This document shows positions 1 through 11,199 of a stretch of DNA of 64,000 bases, piece after piece. This DNA comes from Brachypterus glaber. Its lineage: Eukaryota; Arthropoda; Insecta; Coleoptera; Kateretidae. The number at the start of each line of letters is the position of its first letter. The stretch's first letter is position 1. The DNA is taken from positions 25,686,300 to 25,750,299 of the forward strand of contig OY294048.1 of the NCBI GenBank assembly GCA_958510825.1. Direction: 5' to 3'. A model generated the notes under the pieces. The model was not told the origin of the DNA. It searched no databases and saw only the letters and a list, made by a program, of their open reading frames with translations. Made by a program: the position numbers and the translations under genes.

Positions 1-839
<839 letters not shown>

Positions 840-2273
840 ATGGGTCCATCCAAAAAAGATCCAGACAAGGGAAGGAAGAACTCGGAAAACATACAGGAAG
901 ATTCAGGAGAAGGAAGAAGTAGAACAAGTTCGATGTCTTCCAATATAGGCTACATTTCTATAATCAGCAATAAAGATGAAAAACTAGAAACGTCCCCTAC
1001 CACATCCACAAGAAGAAAGAGAGTAAGCGATAGTCCAAAAAGTGAAGAAGAAATTTCTGAAGATAAGCGCGCATCAATAGAAGACAGTTTTTCATTGGCG
1101 TTTGAACTTCTTAAATCAATATCAACAAAAGCTAGTGGTATTAAAAGAGAAAATTATGCACAAGAAAGAGTTCAAATTCAAAGTATTGATTCAAAGCTTA
1201 GCAAAGTACTAAAGGGCATAAAAAACGGAGGACACAAATTAGTTGCTGACAAACGTACATTGGCCCAGAATGAAGTTGTAGAAGAATTAAAACAGGTACA
1301 AACTTTGCTTAGAACGCAAATTAAAGCTCATGGTACTTTGGTTAACGAAGTCAAAGATCTAAAAGCAGCAGGTTCTGTCCCTCCCACCGTTACATATGGT
1401 CAAGTTGCTTCAAGGAATGTCGCTGCTACAGTAGCTATGCCAACAGGCAAGAAAGCAATAACCAAGAAGTCTTACCGTGTACTTCTAAAATCAGAGGACC
1501 CAACAGTAACTTCCGATCTGTTAAAGGACAAAATATTAAAAGATATTAAACCCAGTAAACTTGGTTTAATACGTCCACGAGTATACAAAAATTGGGAAGG
1601 GGTTATAATAGAATCAGATAACGATAAAACTACCGAAATTACAAATGCTAGGGAAATAAAAGACCTCAATGTTCAGGTTTCGCATTTTGACAAACTAAGA
1701 CCAAGAATGGCAATTTTTAACGTACCCTCATATATTGATGAACACGACCTTGAGGCTGCTATAAAGGACGAAAATTTTCCTGGAATTGATATTGGCTTAA
1801 TCAAACCGGCTTATAAGTTTGGAAAGCGTAACTTGCATTATGTTCACTGGGTAGTTGAAACTGATCCAAAAGCAAGAGCGGCCTTACTATCAAGAGGAAA
1901 GATTGGAATTCGGTGGCATTCGTGTGATGTTAAGGATCGTGTAGCAGTATCACAATGTTATAGATGCCTAAAATTTGGACACATTGCAAATAAGTGTGAC
2001 CCAACTAAACACGAACCAGCTTGTAGATTTTGTCTTGAAACGCACGAGTCTAAAGAGTGTCCTAGAAAAGATAAGCCGAAAGAAGCTGTTTGTACCCTTT
2101 GCACAAGTTACAATACAAAGAGGAATAAAAATGATGATGTAAGACATCTAGCAGGTTCCAACTCATGTGGAGTAATTAAGCGAAGACTGCAGGAGCAGAC
2201 AGAAAGCACTGATTACGGTTCAACAATTCAGCAACAAGGATGGGGTATAGAATTTCCAGCACAATGTTCTTAG
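840..2273 (+). CDS. ORF1 protein of R1-like retrotransposon (Gag-like, zinc-knuckle)
   Basis: A 477-aa protein that should bind element RNA and form the ribonucleoprotein used for retrotransposition. The N-terminal ~180 residues are charged and low in complexity, with a predicted helical stretch around 80-175. Zinc knuckles follow near the C-terminus: C373-C376-H381-C386 (CX2CX4HX4C), C395-C398-H402-C407, and a wider third set C418-C421-H436-C443. Two or three knuckles at the ORF1 C-terminus are typical of the R1 clade. The ATG at 840 is the first good start after the leader. The stop overlaps the start region of ORF2. The protein is identical to ORF1 of copy 2, so this ORF looks functional although ORF2 of this copy is broken. 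Confidence 0.9.
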   Translation: MGPSKKDPDKGRKNSENIQEDSGEGRSRTSSMSSNIGYISIISNKDEKLETSPTTSTRRKRVSDSPKSEEEISEDKRASIEDSFSLAFELLKSISTKASGIKRENYAQERVQIQSIDSKLSKVLKGIKNGGHKLVADKRTLAQNEVVEELKQVQTLLRTQIKAHGTLVNEVKDLKAAGSVPPTVTYGQVASRNVAATVAMPTGKKAITKKSYRVLLKSEDPTVTSDLLKDKILKDIKPSKLGLIRPRVYKNWEGVIIESDNDKTTEITNAREIKDLNVQVSHFDKLRPRMAIFNVPSYIDEHDLEAAIKDENFPGIDIGLIKPAYKFGKRNLHYVHWVVETDPKARAALLSRGKIGIRWHSCDVKDRVAVSQCYRCLKFGHIANKCDPTKHEPACRFCLETHESKECPRKDKPKEAVCTLCTSYNTKRNKNDDVRHLAGSNSCGVIKRRLQEQTESTDYGSTIQQQGWGIEFPAQCS

Positions 2274-2340
2274 ACAAGTTAAAAGTCGGTCAGGTCAACT
2301 TGCAGAAGTCGCGAAATTTTACCACAGAGATGATTACCAC
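2240..2340 (+). pseudogene. ORF2 of R1-like copy 1, 5' fragment before the LTR insertion
   Basis: The first ~34 codons of ORF2 overlap the end of ORF1 in another frame and include the start of the endonuclease domain. Reading stops at 2340, where the LTR begins. The missing remainder resumes at 13504. The equivalent region of copy 2 (26180-26280) runs straight on. Confidence 0.9.
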
Positions 2341-4644
2341 TGTACCGCGTTTTCCTGTCTAGAATAAGTAAAAACTAAAAAATTATCAGGCGCTGCCCTG
2401 GTTACTTATTATAGAAAAGAAAATGTACGGTTGCGATCGGCTAACTGGCATCAGTACGGGCACAGGGGTTCATGGATTAAAAATTATGATAATAAGCTTA
2501 GTTTAACACCTTGGGCGCCAGAATCTTGTAAACATACATGTGCTTGGCAGTTTATGTGTTAAGATTCAAACACATAAAAAATAATGTACTAGAATATTAA
2601 TTATCTTTTACAGCATGTATAAACCTGAAAAATAACTATGATTTGAATAGATTTGTATATCTTGTGTTGATTATAATTTAAACAAAAACTCAAATATGTG
2701 CTGTTACAATGTTTATTTAAAATGACAAGTAGACAACTTTAATTAATCATATTAATTAAAATAAAATTATAAATTACCAAAAGTATGGTGAAAAGACCCC
2801 ATTGCGAAATATAAAAAAAAATGTGGTGAACTACCCTATTGCAAAAATGTTAAAATATGTATACCAAAATTATTATGGTGAATAACCTAAATAAAAACAG
2901 TAATATAAGGTATGTGTTAATAAGTGAAAAATAGTAATCTAGGCGTACGGCCCAAAGTTGCAACTTTGTTTACAAACCAACCTAGAATATTCATAATAAA
3001 ATAGAGCACCTTAATAAATATTATAATTTGAGAACTTGGATATTTTACCAATAATAAATATAGTAAACCGCATTTTCATTATTTACACTAAAACTATAAA
3101 AACCTGTTAATTAAAGTTGTCCCTGGAACGACCAAATACGTTGTCCCACTCCCTGATGATGTACGTCACTGTGCAGAACATTTCCTTGTCCTTGCCTTGA
3201 GAACTCCTTACAAATTTGAACACGTTTGAAACTCAAACGCTTGAGGATCCATTGAAACGTTTGTAAACCTCTTAGCTTAAAAACGGTACTGCAATTTACT
3301 GAACATCTTGAAAAATCTTGAAAACTCTTGAAAACTAAAGTGGAAAATTGAAGAACACCTCAATGAAAATTGAAGTTAAAGTTGAAATGGAAAGCTTCGC
3401 CATCGATACTCGTAAAATTTGAGATAACGGTAACGTTGTAAAATATAAAAGCTTCACCAACAATATTCATAAAATTTGGGATAGAGGTATCGTCAAAACA
3501 TTCGAAGAACGTCAGAACAGAAATGGAAAAGCTTCACCAACAATCTAGAAAGAAAGAACAGCGACTTTAGAACTCAGCCATCGATATGAAAAATCGAAAT
3601 CCGTAATTAGATTTAAAATAAACTTACCCAGTCCAAAACTGAATTAATTGGAGCAGTAAGTGCTGAATACTAGAATACTCTGCAGCCTGAAGCCTTCATC
3701 TGTACGCCTCTAATGAAAATAAAGAAAACAACGTGTTAAACACTTGTAACTTAGGTAACCAAAAAGCGACTTACTTTGAAAGATGAATATTGTGGAATTT
3801 CCATTAAAACTGCTTGAACTAATTACGTAGGATTATACTACACTTCATTACAAACTTATTGCAACATTTTTACACAAACATAAACCACGGATGGTTTCAC
3901 AAAAATCAGATTCTGATTTTACGACCTGAACGCCATTGCTTGTCGTTTTGAAAAAGAACGCCTCTCCCTTCAACTCCGGCAAGGTACAAAACTCCCCCCG
4001 TGGCGAAACTTGGAACTACGAACAACAAATCGATTTTGAGGGTAGGCAACACAAAAAACATCTATTCATAATCCCCATAATACTTGAAAATAAAGAAAAA
4101 GAATACTCTAAATAAGTTTAAAATGCCTAGCCATACATCTAACAATCGTTTCATATGGTTTAAGAAATGATACGACGAAAATAAACCAACTTGAAGTCAT
4201 CAGCTGACCATGCAATGCATACTGTATACCTGAATGCGGGTAGAAGTAAAACTAACCTCAAAATTAGGTAAACAATCTTTGATAATGATTTTATCCGACT
4301 TCCAGAAGCTTTAGCTGGGATTAAAAAGGTAAGACTAGCTGAAAAACATCAGTAGCTAACTCAAGTACTGAATGTAGTAGATTACTAGACGTTTGTTATT
4401 ATATTTTAGGCTATCAAAAGTAAACACCAAAAATAAGACAAATTCTGTAATAAAAGAAAAATGACCCAGCAAATGGAATCAAGGACCATCGCAAGACTTC
4501 CACAAGACCATACAATAAGTCTGTACTCAATCTTATATGTGCAAATAGAAAGAAATACTAACTTCTGAAAAAATGGTAACATCGTATGATTACGTGACAC
4601 AGATCAGGTAATCTTTAAAAACAGTGGCAGTCATAACTGCTACA
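2341..4644 (-). repeat. 3' LTR (element sense) of the Ty3/Gypsy element
   Basis: 2,304 bp, long for an insect Gypsy LTR. On the minus strand it starts TGTAGCAG and ends CGGTACA. It contains an internal repeat whose units start with AAAGCTTC at 3391, 3448 and 3528. No ORF inside looks coding. Confidence 0.95.
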
Positions 4645-5476
4645 CAGCCCTCCTCCGAATAAATAAAAAATATTTATTCCCAAAAATATTTTTTAACCCA
4701 GAGTATAAACTCCAATAGTTAACTCTAAATAGAACATTACAATATCACAAAGAATAACCCCGTAACCAAAAAAATTACTCCTAACTTATGCTACTAGCAT
4801 ATTCTGATTCTGTAACCAAAAACTATTAAATTTACTTATTATTTATTGTAGCTTTATTCCCCTTTCCGAATATATACAAAAATAAAAATATTTATTTATT
4901 TTTCATTGCATTTCTATCCAATTTTTATGAATCAATATTGAATCAATGTTTATTGAACTTGTTATTGAATGCATTTTTATTGAATTTTTAGTTAAGCCTG
5001 ATATCTACGCGTACCACACGCCTATTTACTAGGGACAAATCCATGAATTGACAAAATCGAGTTATAGTTACACAATCGGGATGTTACATAATCGGGAAAA
5101 TTCTTATTAACTAAAATTCAACAACAATGACTTTTTAATATCAATAATCCTTATTATTGACACTAAGTCCAAAAACTTTTTAGTCCATAGTTTTGACCGT
5201 TATTAACCTTTTAATTTTTCAGGTATTCTAATCAAGATCTCAATCAAAACTGAAGAACACTCACTCTACACCCATCTACTAAAATGTCGCAGCAATCAGT
5301 TCTAGACCTGATCCCTCGAGCATCAAAGAAAATATTTTTTTTTTTTACAATATTTGACTTTATTTTATTTAAAATAAAATTTAACTATTTACACTTGACT
5401 TTTACTCACTCTTAGCTAATATTTACAATTAACGGTTTTATTTTTCTTTCTGAAATTTAAAAACTCATGCATGCAG
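4645..5476 (-). other. Non-coding region between pol and 3' LTR, with polypurine tract
   Basis: About 830 bp of AT-rich sequence with no credible ORF and no env remnant that I can recognise. At the LTR edge the minus strand reads GGAGGAGGG (4648-4656) three bases before the LTR start, the expected polypurine tract that primes plus-strand DNA synthesis. Around 4930-4990 there are several diverged copies of a TTATTGAAT-like motif. Confidence 0.8.
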
Positions 5477-8400
5477 TTATCCGACGGATACATCACTATT
5501 CGAACCCAAATATTTCTTAAGATCTTTAACGTGCCAGTCTCCAATGGATTGACCGTTTTTATCCTGTAACACATAAACCAAATTTGACTTTTTACCTATT
5601 ATCTTACATAACACGTACTTAGGCGCTAATTTTGACGCAAAATAATTTACTGCGCTGGAAAGAACTTTATTTCTTTTCCATACCTTCTCACCTATCGTGA
5701 ACGTTACGTCACGCTTTCTAAGGTTATAGGCTCTTCTATTTCGCTCGTATGCTTCATGCAATTTAGTTTTTACATCCGCAAAAATGTCTTTTAACCCAAC
5801 TAAATCCTTAAAATACATTTCCCGAGAATCCGGTTCCAACTCAACGTCTTGAGTGGACGAAACTTTGCCATAGTAAGCCCCTGTTAAAGGTACGATTCTT
5901 CCAAAATTGAGAAACGCCGGCGAATGTCCGTGGACCTCATTAACTGCGGTACGAAGCGCAAGACCTATTTTACCTATATTTTTATCCCATTCCCGGTGAT
6001 TTTCTTTTATATAAGACCTTATCGCCGTTTCTACCGTTCGATTCTGTCTTTCTGTAGGATTTACTTGTGAATGAAATTTGGCATTGTACCAGATTTTTTG
6101 AACTTGATAGTCGTCCGCAAGCTTTTTGAAAGCTTTCCCAGCAAACTGAGTACCATTATCGACAATAATGTACTGCGGTACGCCATATATTAAGAACACC
6201 TGATTTTCTATAAATTTTATTACACCTTGAGCAGTAGCTGTTTTCAAAGGTTGTAAAAGTGTATATTTTGTGAACCAATCAGATACTACTAATAAATAAC
6301 AAAACCCTCCATTCGATCTAGGTAATGGACCTATAAAATCTGTTGAAATACACTGCCAAGGGAAACTAATATTCTTTTCTTTACCCATCAACCCATGACG
6401 TGCATAATTCGGAACCTTTTGTTCAGCGCAAATTTTACAACACTTAACATATTTCAAAATATCTGATCTCATACGTGGCCAAAAATATTCTTGTGATACC
6501 CTATTAAAAGTTTTATAAAAACCCATGTGAGCTGCTAAAGGATCATCATGACATCCTTTCATAACAAGCACCCTACAGAGTCTCGGAACCAACAACTTCC
6601 ACTCTTTAATATTCGTTTTAATACCTAAATTAGAACGATCAAATTTATATATTTTATCTTCTACAATTCTATACTCTTTATATTGATTTGGACTCTTCAA
6701 TATCTTTTCTCTTAATGAAACATAGTACTCATCTTTACCATACTGTTCCGAATCAAATGATATTAAATTAACTGACGGAAATACTGGTTTTTCTGGTTCA
6801 ACTTCTTCAAAAGCCCTACTTAATGCATCTGGAACTACTTGTAAACTACCCTTACGATATGTAATATTCATGTCATACTGTTGGAGTTTAACCGCCCATC
6901 TAGCAATTCTTCCTGTCGGGTCTTTAAAATTTGCTAAATACTTTAAACTAGAATGGTCTGTTATAACATTAAACCTAACTCCTTCAATATATCCCCTGAA
7001 ACGATCAATCGCGAATAAAAGAGCTAAACATTCTTTTTCACCGGTGCTAAAATTTCTTTCTGATCTTGAGAGAGTTCTTGAGGCGTATGCAATAACCTTT
7101 TCCTTTCCCTCCTGAACCTGTGTTAACACTGCTCCCAAACCTACATTACTAGCGTCACATTGTATGGTGAAAACAAGGTCGTACCTAGCACTGGTTAAAA
7201 CCGGAGCTGAAACAAGAGCTTCTTTTATTTTAACAAACGCGACTTCAGCTTCATTATTCCATTTAATTGGTTGTTTCTTTCCTAAACCTTTCAGCAAAGC
7301 ATTAAGTGGTGCTACTAACGTTGCAAAATTTTTTACAAACCGTCTGTACCATGAACATAACCCTATAAACCGTTTAATCTCTGTAGTTGTACTAGGACGT
7401 TTATAATTTAACATATCCTGTACTTTTTCTATATCTGTGCGTAACCCTTCTCTATCCAAAACAAAACCCAAATACTTTAATGATTTTCTAAAAAATTTAC
7501 ACTTATCAAAATTTATTGTAAGATTAGCTTCTTTTAAAATACGATAAACCTCTTTTAGCAGACGTATATGTTCTTCAAAACTAGATGATACTATTATTAT
7601 GTCATCTAAATATACAAAAATATATGGTTCAAAGGCAGCACCAAACAATTTATCCATCAATCGTTGTTGCCTTTGCGCCGCGTTAGCCAACCCAAAACAC
7701 ATACGATTAAAGTGAAATAGACCATAGCCAGGTACAGTGAAAGCGCATTTTTCCTTTGACCTTTCAGTCAGTGGAATCTGCCAAAAAGCTTTTTTCAGAT
7801 CGATTGTAGAAATATATCTCGCCTTACCAAGCATACTTAAAATTCTATCAATTTTTGGTAATGGATAAGAATCCTTCTTTGTTTGAGCATTTAATTTTCT
7901 ACCATCGAAACAAAGCCTATGCGATCCATCAGATTTTTTCACTAACAATACCGGACTATTATAATCGCTATTCGAAGGAGAGACTACCCCTTGTGCTAAC
8001 ATATCTTTTAATTCTTTAACTAAAATTTCTTGCATATACGGAGACATTTGGTATTGTCGCATTTTAAAAGGTTTGTTATCCCCAGTATCAATATCATGTT
8101 TCATTATATGAGTACACCCTAACTTATCTTTTTTTAGTTCTTTGAACAAATCTTTAACTTTATTAGCTAAATGTTCCTGATCACTACTTAACTCTAAAAT
8201 TCCAAATTCATTACTAGAATTAATACTATTTATTTCTACTTTATTCAAAAATTTCCAAGAATTATTTTCGAAACTTAGAGATATAGAAAATTGTTTCAAA
8301 AAATCTACTCCAAAAATAAATTCTGTTTGCAAAGTCGGTACTACTAAAATTTTTAAAACATTTACTGTATCATTGACTGTAATTGGTAACTCCACAAAAC

Positions 8401-8788
8401 CTAAAACTTTTTGATGTGCCTTATCAGCCGTAGTTACATATGGTATACTACTATTACAAATTTCTAAATTTAAACTTTTAATCAAACTAATTCCCAAATT
8501 TCCTATAACTGAACAGTTAGCGCCAGTATCTATTAATGCTACTATTTGCTTATTAGCGATACTTGCTTTTATATAAGGCCTATTATCATTTGGTAAATTT
8601 TCAAAAGGATTTAAATTTACTAAGGAAATTAAGTGATTTTTATAAAATGCTTTTACTTTTTCTAGCCAAATTGTCCAATTGAACCAATTGTCTTCGTAGC
8701 TACTAGTTATCTTACTATCAGGTATGGCCTTATGAAGTAGTGAGCGTCGGCCGGGATTTCCCACTACTGCTCTACATTTTTTTGACAA
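5477..8788 (-). CDS. pol: Pol polyprotein of the Ty3/Gypsy element (protease, RT, RNase H, integrase)
   Basis: Open frame of ~1,103 codons. The aspartic protease has Asp-Thr-Gly at 87-89. The RT spans about 230-420, with a conserved Asp at 330 and YLDD at 393-396. RNase H has acidic residues near D545, E586 and D611. The integrase has an N-terminal HHCC zinc site (H747, H754, C784, C787), a catalytic triad D817, D877, E913, and a C-terminal tail resembling the GPY/F module. The open frame is unbroken. It has no plausible ATG at its 5' end: the first triplet is TTG. The frame lies at -1 to gag and overlaps its last 25 bp, so Pol is most likely made as a Gag-Pol fusion by frameshifting. All catalytic residues are present, so the element may be active. 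Confidence 0.95.
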   Translation of the reverse strand: MSKKCRAVVGNPGRRSLLHKAIPDSKITSSYEDNWFNWTIWLEKVKAFYKNHLISLVNLNPFENLPNDNRPYIKASIANKQIVALIDTGANCSVIGNLGISLIKSLNLEICNSSIPYVTTADKAHQKVLGFVELPITVNDTVNVLKILVVPTLQTEFIFGVDFLKQFSISLSFENNSWKFLNKVEINSINSSNEFGILELSSDQEHLANKVKDLFKELKKDKLGCTHIMKHDIDTGDNKPFKMRQYQMSPYMQEILVKELKDMLAQGVVSPSNSDYNSPVLLVKKSDGSHRLCFDGRKLNAQTKKDSYPLPKIDRILSMLGKARYISTIDLKKAFWQIPLTERSKEKCAFTVPGYGLFHFNRMCFGLANAAQRQQRLMDKLFGAAFEPYIFVYLDDIIIVSSSFEEHIRLLKEVYRILKEANLTINFDKCKFFRKSLKYLGFVLDREGLRTDIEKVQDMLNYKRPSTTTEIKRFIGLCSWYRRFVKNFATLVAPLNALLKGLGKKQPIKWNNEAEVAFVKIKEALVSAPVLTSARYDLVFTIQCDASNVGLGAVLTQVQEGKEKVIAYASRTLSRSERNFSTGEKECLALLFAIDRFRGYIEGVRFNVITDHSSLKYLANFKDPTGRIARWAVKLQQYDMNITYRKGSLQVVPDALSRAFEEVEPEKPVFPSVNLISFDSEQYGKDEYYVSLREKILKSPNQYKEYRIVEDKIYKFDRSNLGIKTNIKEWKLLVPRLCRVLVMKGCHDDPLAAHMGFYKTFNRVSQEYFWPRMRSDILKYVKCCKICAEQKVPNYARHGLMGKEKNISFPWQCISTDFIGPLPRSNGGFCYLLVVSDWFTKYTLLQPLKTATAQGVIKFIENQVFLIYGVPQYIIVDNGTQFAGKAFKKLADDYQVQKIWYNAKFHSQVNPTERQNRTVETAIRSYIKENHREWDKNIGKIGLALRTAVNEVHGHSPAFLNFGRIVPLTGAYYGKVSSTQDVELEPDSREMYFKDLVGLKDIFADVKTKLHEAYERNRRAYNLRKRDVTFTIGEKVWKRNKVLSSAVNYFASKLAPKYVLCKIIGKKSNLVYVLQDKNGQSIGDWHVKDLKKYLGSNSDVSVG

Positions 8789-10278
8789 TTAGAACAATCT
8801 TTTAAAAATACGTCTTTTTTTCCACAACGGTAACAAAACTTAGTCCTTTTTGCAAGACATTTACTAAAAACATGATTAATTCCATTACAATTATAACAGA
8901 CTATTTGCTTTACTTGATTACTACTATTTACTGTACTATTATTTTCTGAACTGCTATTTTTCTGATTTTTATTACTATTAAAATTACTGCTACTATTACT
9001 ACCAAAAGATTTATATCCATTATTTCTGAAATTTCTATTATAGTTACCATTACTATTATTATTATTTCTAAAATTGTTACTAAAATTACTATTTGAATTT
9101 ATCTGACAACAGTGCCCTTCTTTACAAACATTTTTACTACTACTTGCTTTATTTACACAACTACTTTCCTCTGCAAAACTACTATCTTGAGTTTCTACCA
9201 CATTTACCCTAGGTACTGATTTCTTATAAATTGCGTTTTTATTTGTTACACTTTTTTGTTTCAAAATGTAAGCTTCATCTAACTTTTTACAATACTTTCT
9301 GAGGTCTTCAATCGAGTTTACTTCTACTAATGATAACGGAGTAAAATAATGTGGAAGTATCCTTTCCCTAATTGTTTTCAATTTTGTAAAATCACTAGGA
9401 TAACGCAAAAGTCTCTTAAATAATGTCTCCATAGCCGCTGTAAAAACTGAAATTGACTCATCTGGTTTTTGATACTTTGCCCTGATGTCATCCCAAGTAT
9501 GATCATCTACACTAGCAGACAAAAATTCTTTCTTTAATAATCCTATTAACTCTGACCAATTATTAACTGAACTTTTAACTGACAAAAACCAAGAGAGCGC
9601 CGGCTCTTTAAATAAGTCATAAGCTGTTTTAAATAAAATTTCATCTGAGACGTTTCTACAAACTTTTAAATAATCTACTTTTTCAATGAACGAAAGTACG
9701 TCTCCAGTACCGTCAAAAGAAACACCCCATTTATAAACAGGTACAGGCTTTATAAAGTCCGGGTCTGATCTAGCCGAAGTATTAGCTGCTGCATGAAACG
9801 TTGTGTCATTTAAAGAAATTCTTGTCATATTAGTTTCATTGACCTTATTCTCATGCGCAGTATGAGCCTCAATCAAATCCGCCTCTAATTCTAAACAAGT
9901 GGCTTTAGAAATCTGTAAAAATTTTGTCCTATCTGCTTCTTTATCCTTTACTTCCGGAAACCTATTTAAACGCTTATTTATGTGCGCTAGATTTGACTTT
10001 ATACGAATGAGTTGAGAAATTGAGTACTCAAACTCCTCAAGTTCTTTAACTAAAGTTTTTACAATATCAATATTATCATTAATAGCTTTTACCTCATTAT
10101 TGAAATTAAACTCCGGATCGACATATTTATTGTCCTCCGTTTCCCTTGCTATAGCTCTACTCAATGTTTTAATTTTCGCATTTCTATCATTCCTAGCCGT
10201 TAAAGACCTAATACGCAATTCATAATTTATTTGCTCTACCGTCAAATATCTAAGATCCATTTTATTTAAATCTTCCAT
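8764..10278 (-). CDS. gag: Gag protein of the Ty3/Gypsy element
   Basis: 504 aa; would form the virus-like particle and bind the element RNA. Residues ~60-140 look helical and charged. A retrotransposon-gag (capsid-like) region spans about 180-345, with the aromatic and leucine pattern of that family. Residues 385-455 are Asn/Ser-rich low complexity. At the C-terminus there is one CX2CX4HX4C knuckle (C461, C464, H469, C474), followed by a Cys4 module (C482, C485, C495, C498; CX2CX9CX2C). The start is the first ATG after the leader. The stop lies 10 bp past the slippery site. No frameshift or stop interrupts it. Confidence 0.93.
   Translation of the reverse strand: MEDLNKMDLRYLTVEQINYELRIRSLTARNDRNAKIKTLSRAIARETEDNKYVDPEFNFNNEVKAINDNIDIVKTLVKELEEFEYSISQLIRIKSNLAHINKRLNRFPEVKDKEADRTKFLQISKATCLELEADLIEAHTAHENKVNETNMTRISLNDTTFHAAANTSARSDPDFIKPVPVYKWGVSFDGTGDVLSFIEKVDYLKVCRNVSDEILFKTAYDLFKEPALSWFLSVKSSVNNWSELIGLLKKEFLSASVDDHTWDDIRAKYQKPDESISVFTAAMETLFKRLLRYPSDFTKLKTIRERILPHYFTPLSLVEVNSIEDLRKYCKKLDEAYILKQKSVTNKNAIYKKSVPRVNVVETQDSSFAEESSCVNKASSSKNVCKEGHCCQINSNSNFSNNFRNNNNSNGNYNRNFRNNGYKSFGSNSSSNFNSNKNQKNSSSENNSTVNSSNQVKQIVCYNCNGINHVFSKCLAKRTKFCYRCGKKDVFLKDCSNCQKNVEQ
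8776..8782 (-). promoter_or_regulatory. Candidate -1 ribosomal frameshift site (A AAA AAT)
   Basis: On the minus strand the gag codons CAA AAA AAT contain the heptamer A_AAA_AAT, which fits X_XXY_YYZ. A shift of -1 here enters the pol frame directly and avoids the gag stop four codons later. A second A-run (gag codons GGA AAA AAA) lies about 36 bp upstream. I did not establish a downstream pseudoknot. Confidence 0.7.
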
Positions 10279-11091
10279 GATTAAAATTTTAATTTATTAC
10301 TAAAATTTACTATCAAAAATCTGTCAAAATCTGTCAAAAATCTTTCGCAATCTCTCTTTAAATAGTCAATATTCTTTCTAAAAATATTCACTCTCAAAAA
10401 TCTTTTGAAAATCTTTCAGAAATCTTTCAAAAATCTCTCGCAATCTCACTCAAAATTTGCAATATTTTTTCAAAAATACTTGCCCTGTCCGCCACTCTTT
10501 TTTAGATTCGGATCGGAACCAAAAACTCCACGATTTATTCTCGCGTACTACTACACCTTTTTTGTTCACCCTGTATATTTCAGAATTTCACAAACTCAAA
10601 AAATCTCTCATCTTTCATCAAACTTTAATCCATTCTATATATTTTAGAATTTCATAACCAAAAACCTCTCAACTTTATTTTCTCCTATATATTTTAGAAC
10701 TAAAATAACTCACTGGCCAAACTTTTCTCTCTTTATTTTACTCTATATATTTCAGAATTAAAATAATCAAAACTATGCACCAAAATGTTTGCTTTTCAAA
10801 AAAAATTCTCTCTAACTTTTATTTTTACCCTGTATATTTCAGAATCAAAAATAACCAAAAACTGTACCACTGCGTCCAATACTTTTTTTTATTACGATCC
10901 TATATATTTTAGAATTCGAATAAAACTCAAAACTTTACCCTTTTGGTACTCTCAACCTATCCGTGGTTTCTTTTCTCCCTGTATACACCAAACTATTTTT
11001 TAAACATTGCACACCTATTGTTTAAATCAAATCAACAACCATATCCAGTTTTGTCTAAATATCTTAAAAATATCTTAAAAATATCTCAAAA

Positions 11092-11128
<37 letters not shown>

Positions 11129-11199
11129 ATATTTTTTTCACAAACTTCAAAAATTTAAAAGTTAAACTAGCTTAATCCCACGTTATTTGGGCGCCATTG
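10279..11199 (-). promoter_or_regulatory. 5' leader of the Ty3/Gypsy element, with an array of short repeats
   Basis: About 920 bp without a credible gene. Two blocks stand out. At 10310-10455 short AAATCTTTC-like motifs recur every 10-20 bp. At 10569-10990 a motif of about 18 bp, read on the plus strand as CCTRTATATTTYAGAATT, recurs in one orientation at 10569, 10634, 10683, 10741, 10828 and 10899, with a degenerate copy at 10978. A T-rich run lies at 11094-11123. The leader could hold packaging, translational or insulator signals. Confidence 0.75.
11177..11196 (-). other. Primer-binding site of the Ty3/Gypsy element
   Basis: Three bases inside the 5' LTR the minus strand reads TGGCGCCCAAATAACGTGGG. 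The TGG start complements a tRNA CCA end. TGGCGCCCAA followed by ACGTGGG resembles Lys-type primer sites with three inserted bases, so tRNA-Lys is a guess. Confidence 0.6.

Noticed and set aside
4406..4600. 64-aa ORF inside the LTR (also 13265-13459)
   Set aside because: It is short, on the strand of the element but inside an LTR, with no recognisable domain; repeated only because the LTRs are identical.
4645..5476. env gene in the Gypsy element
   Set aside because: No ORF of useful length, signal peptide or membrane anchor is present between pol and the LTR.
10569..10990. Possible CRISPR-like array
   Set aside because: The spacing is irregular (49-87 bp), repeats vary, it lies in a eukaryotic LTR element, and no cas-like gene is present.
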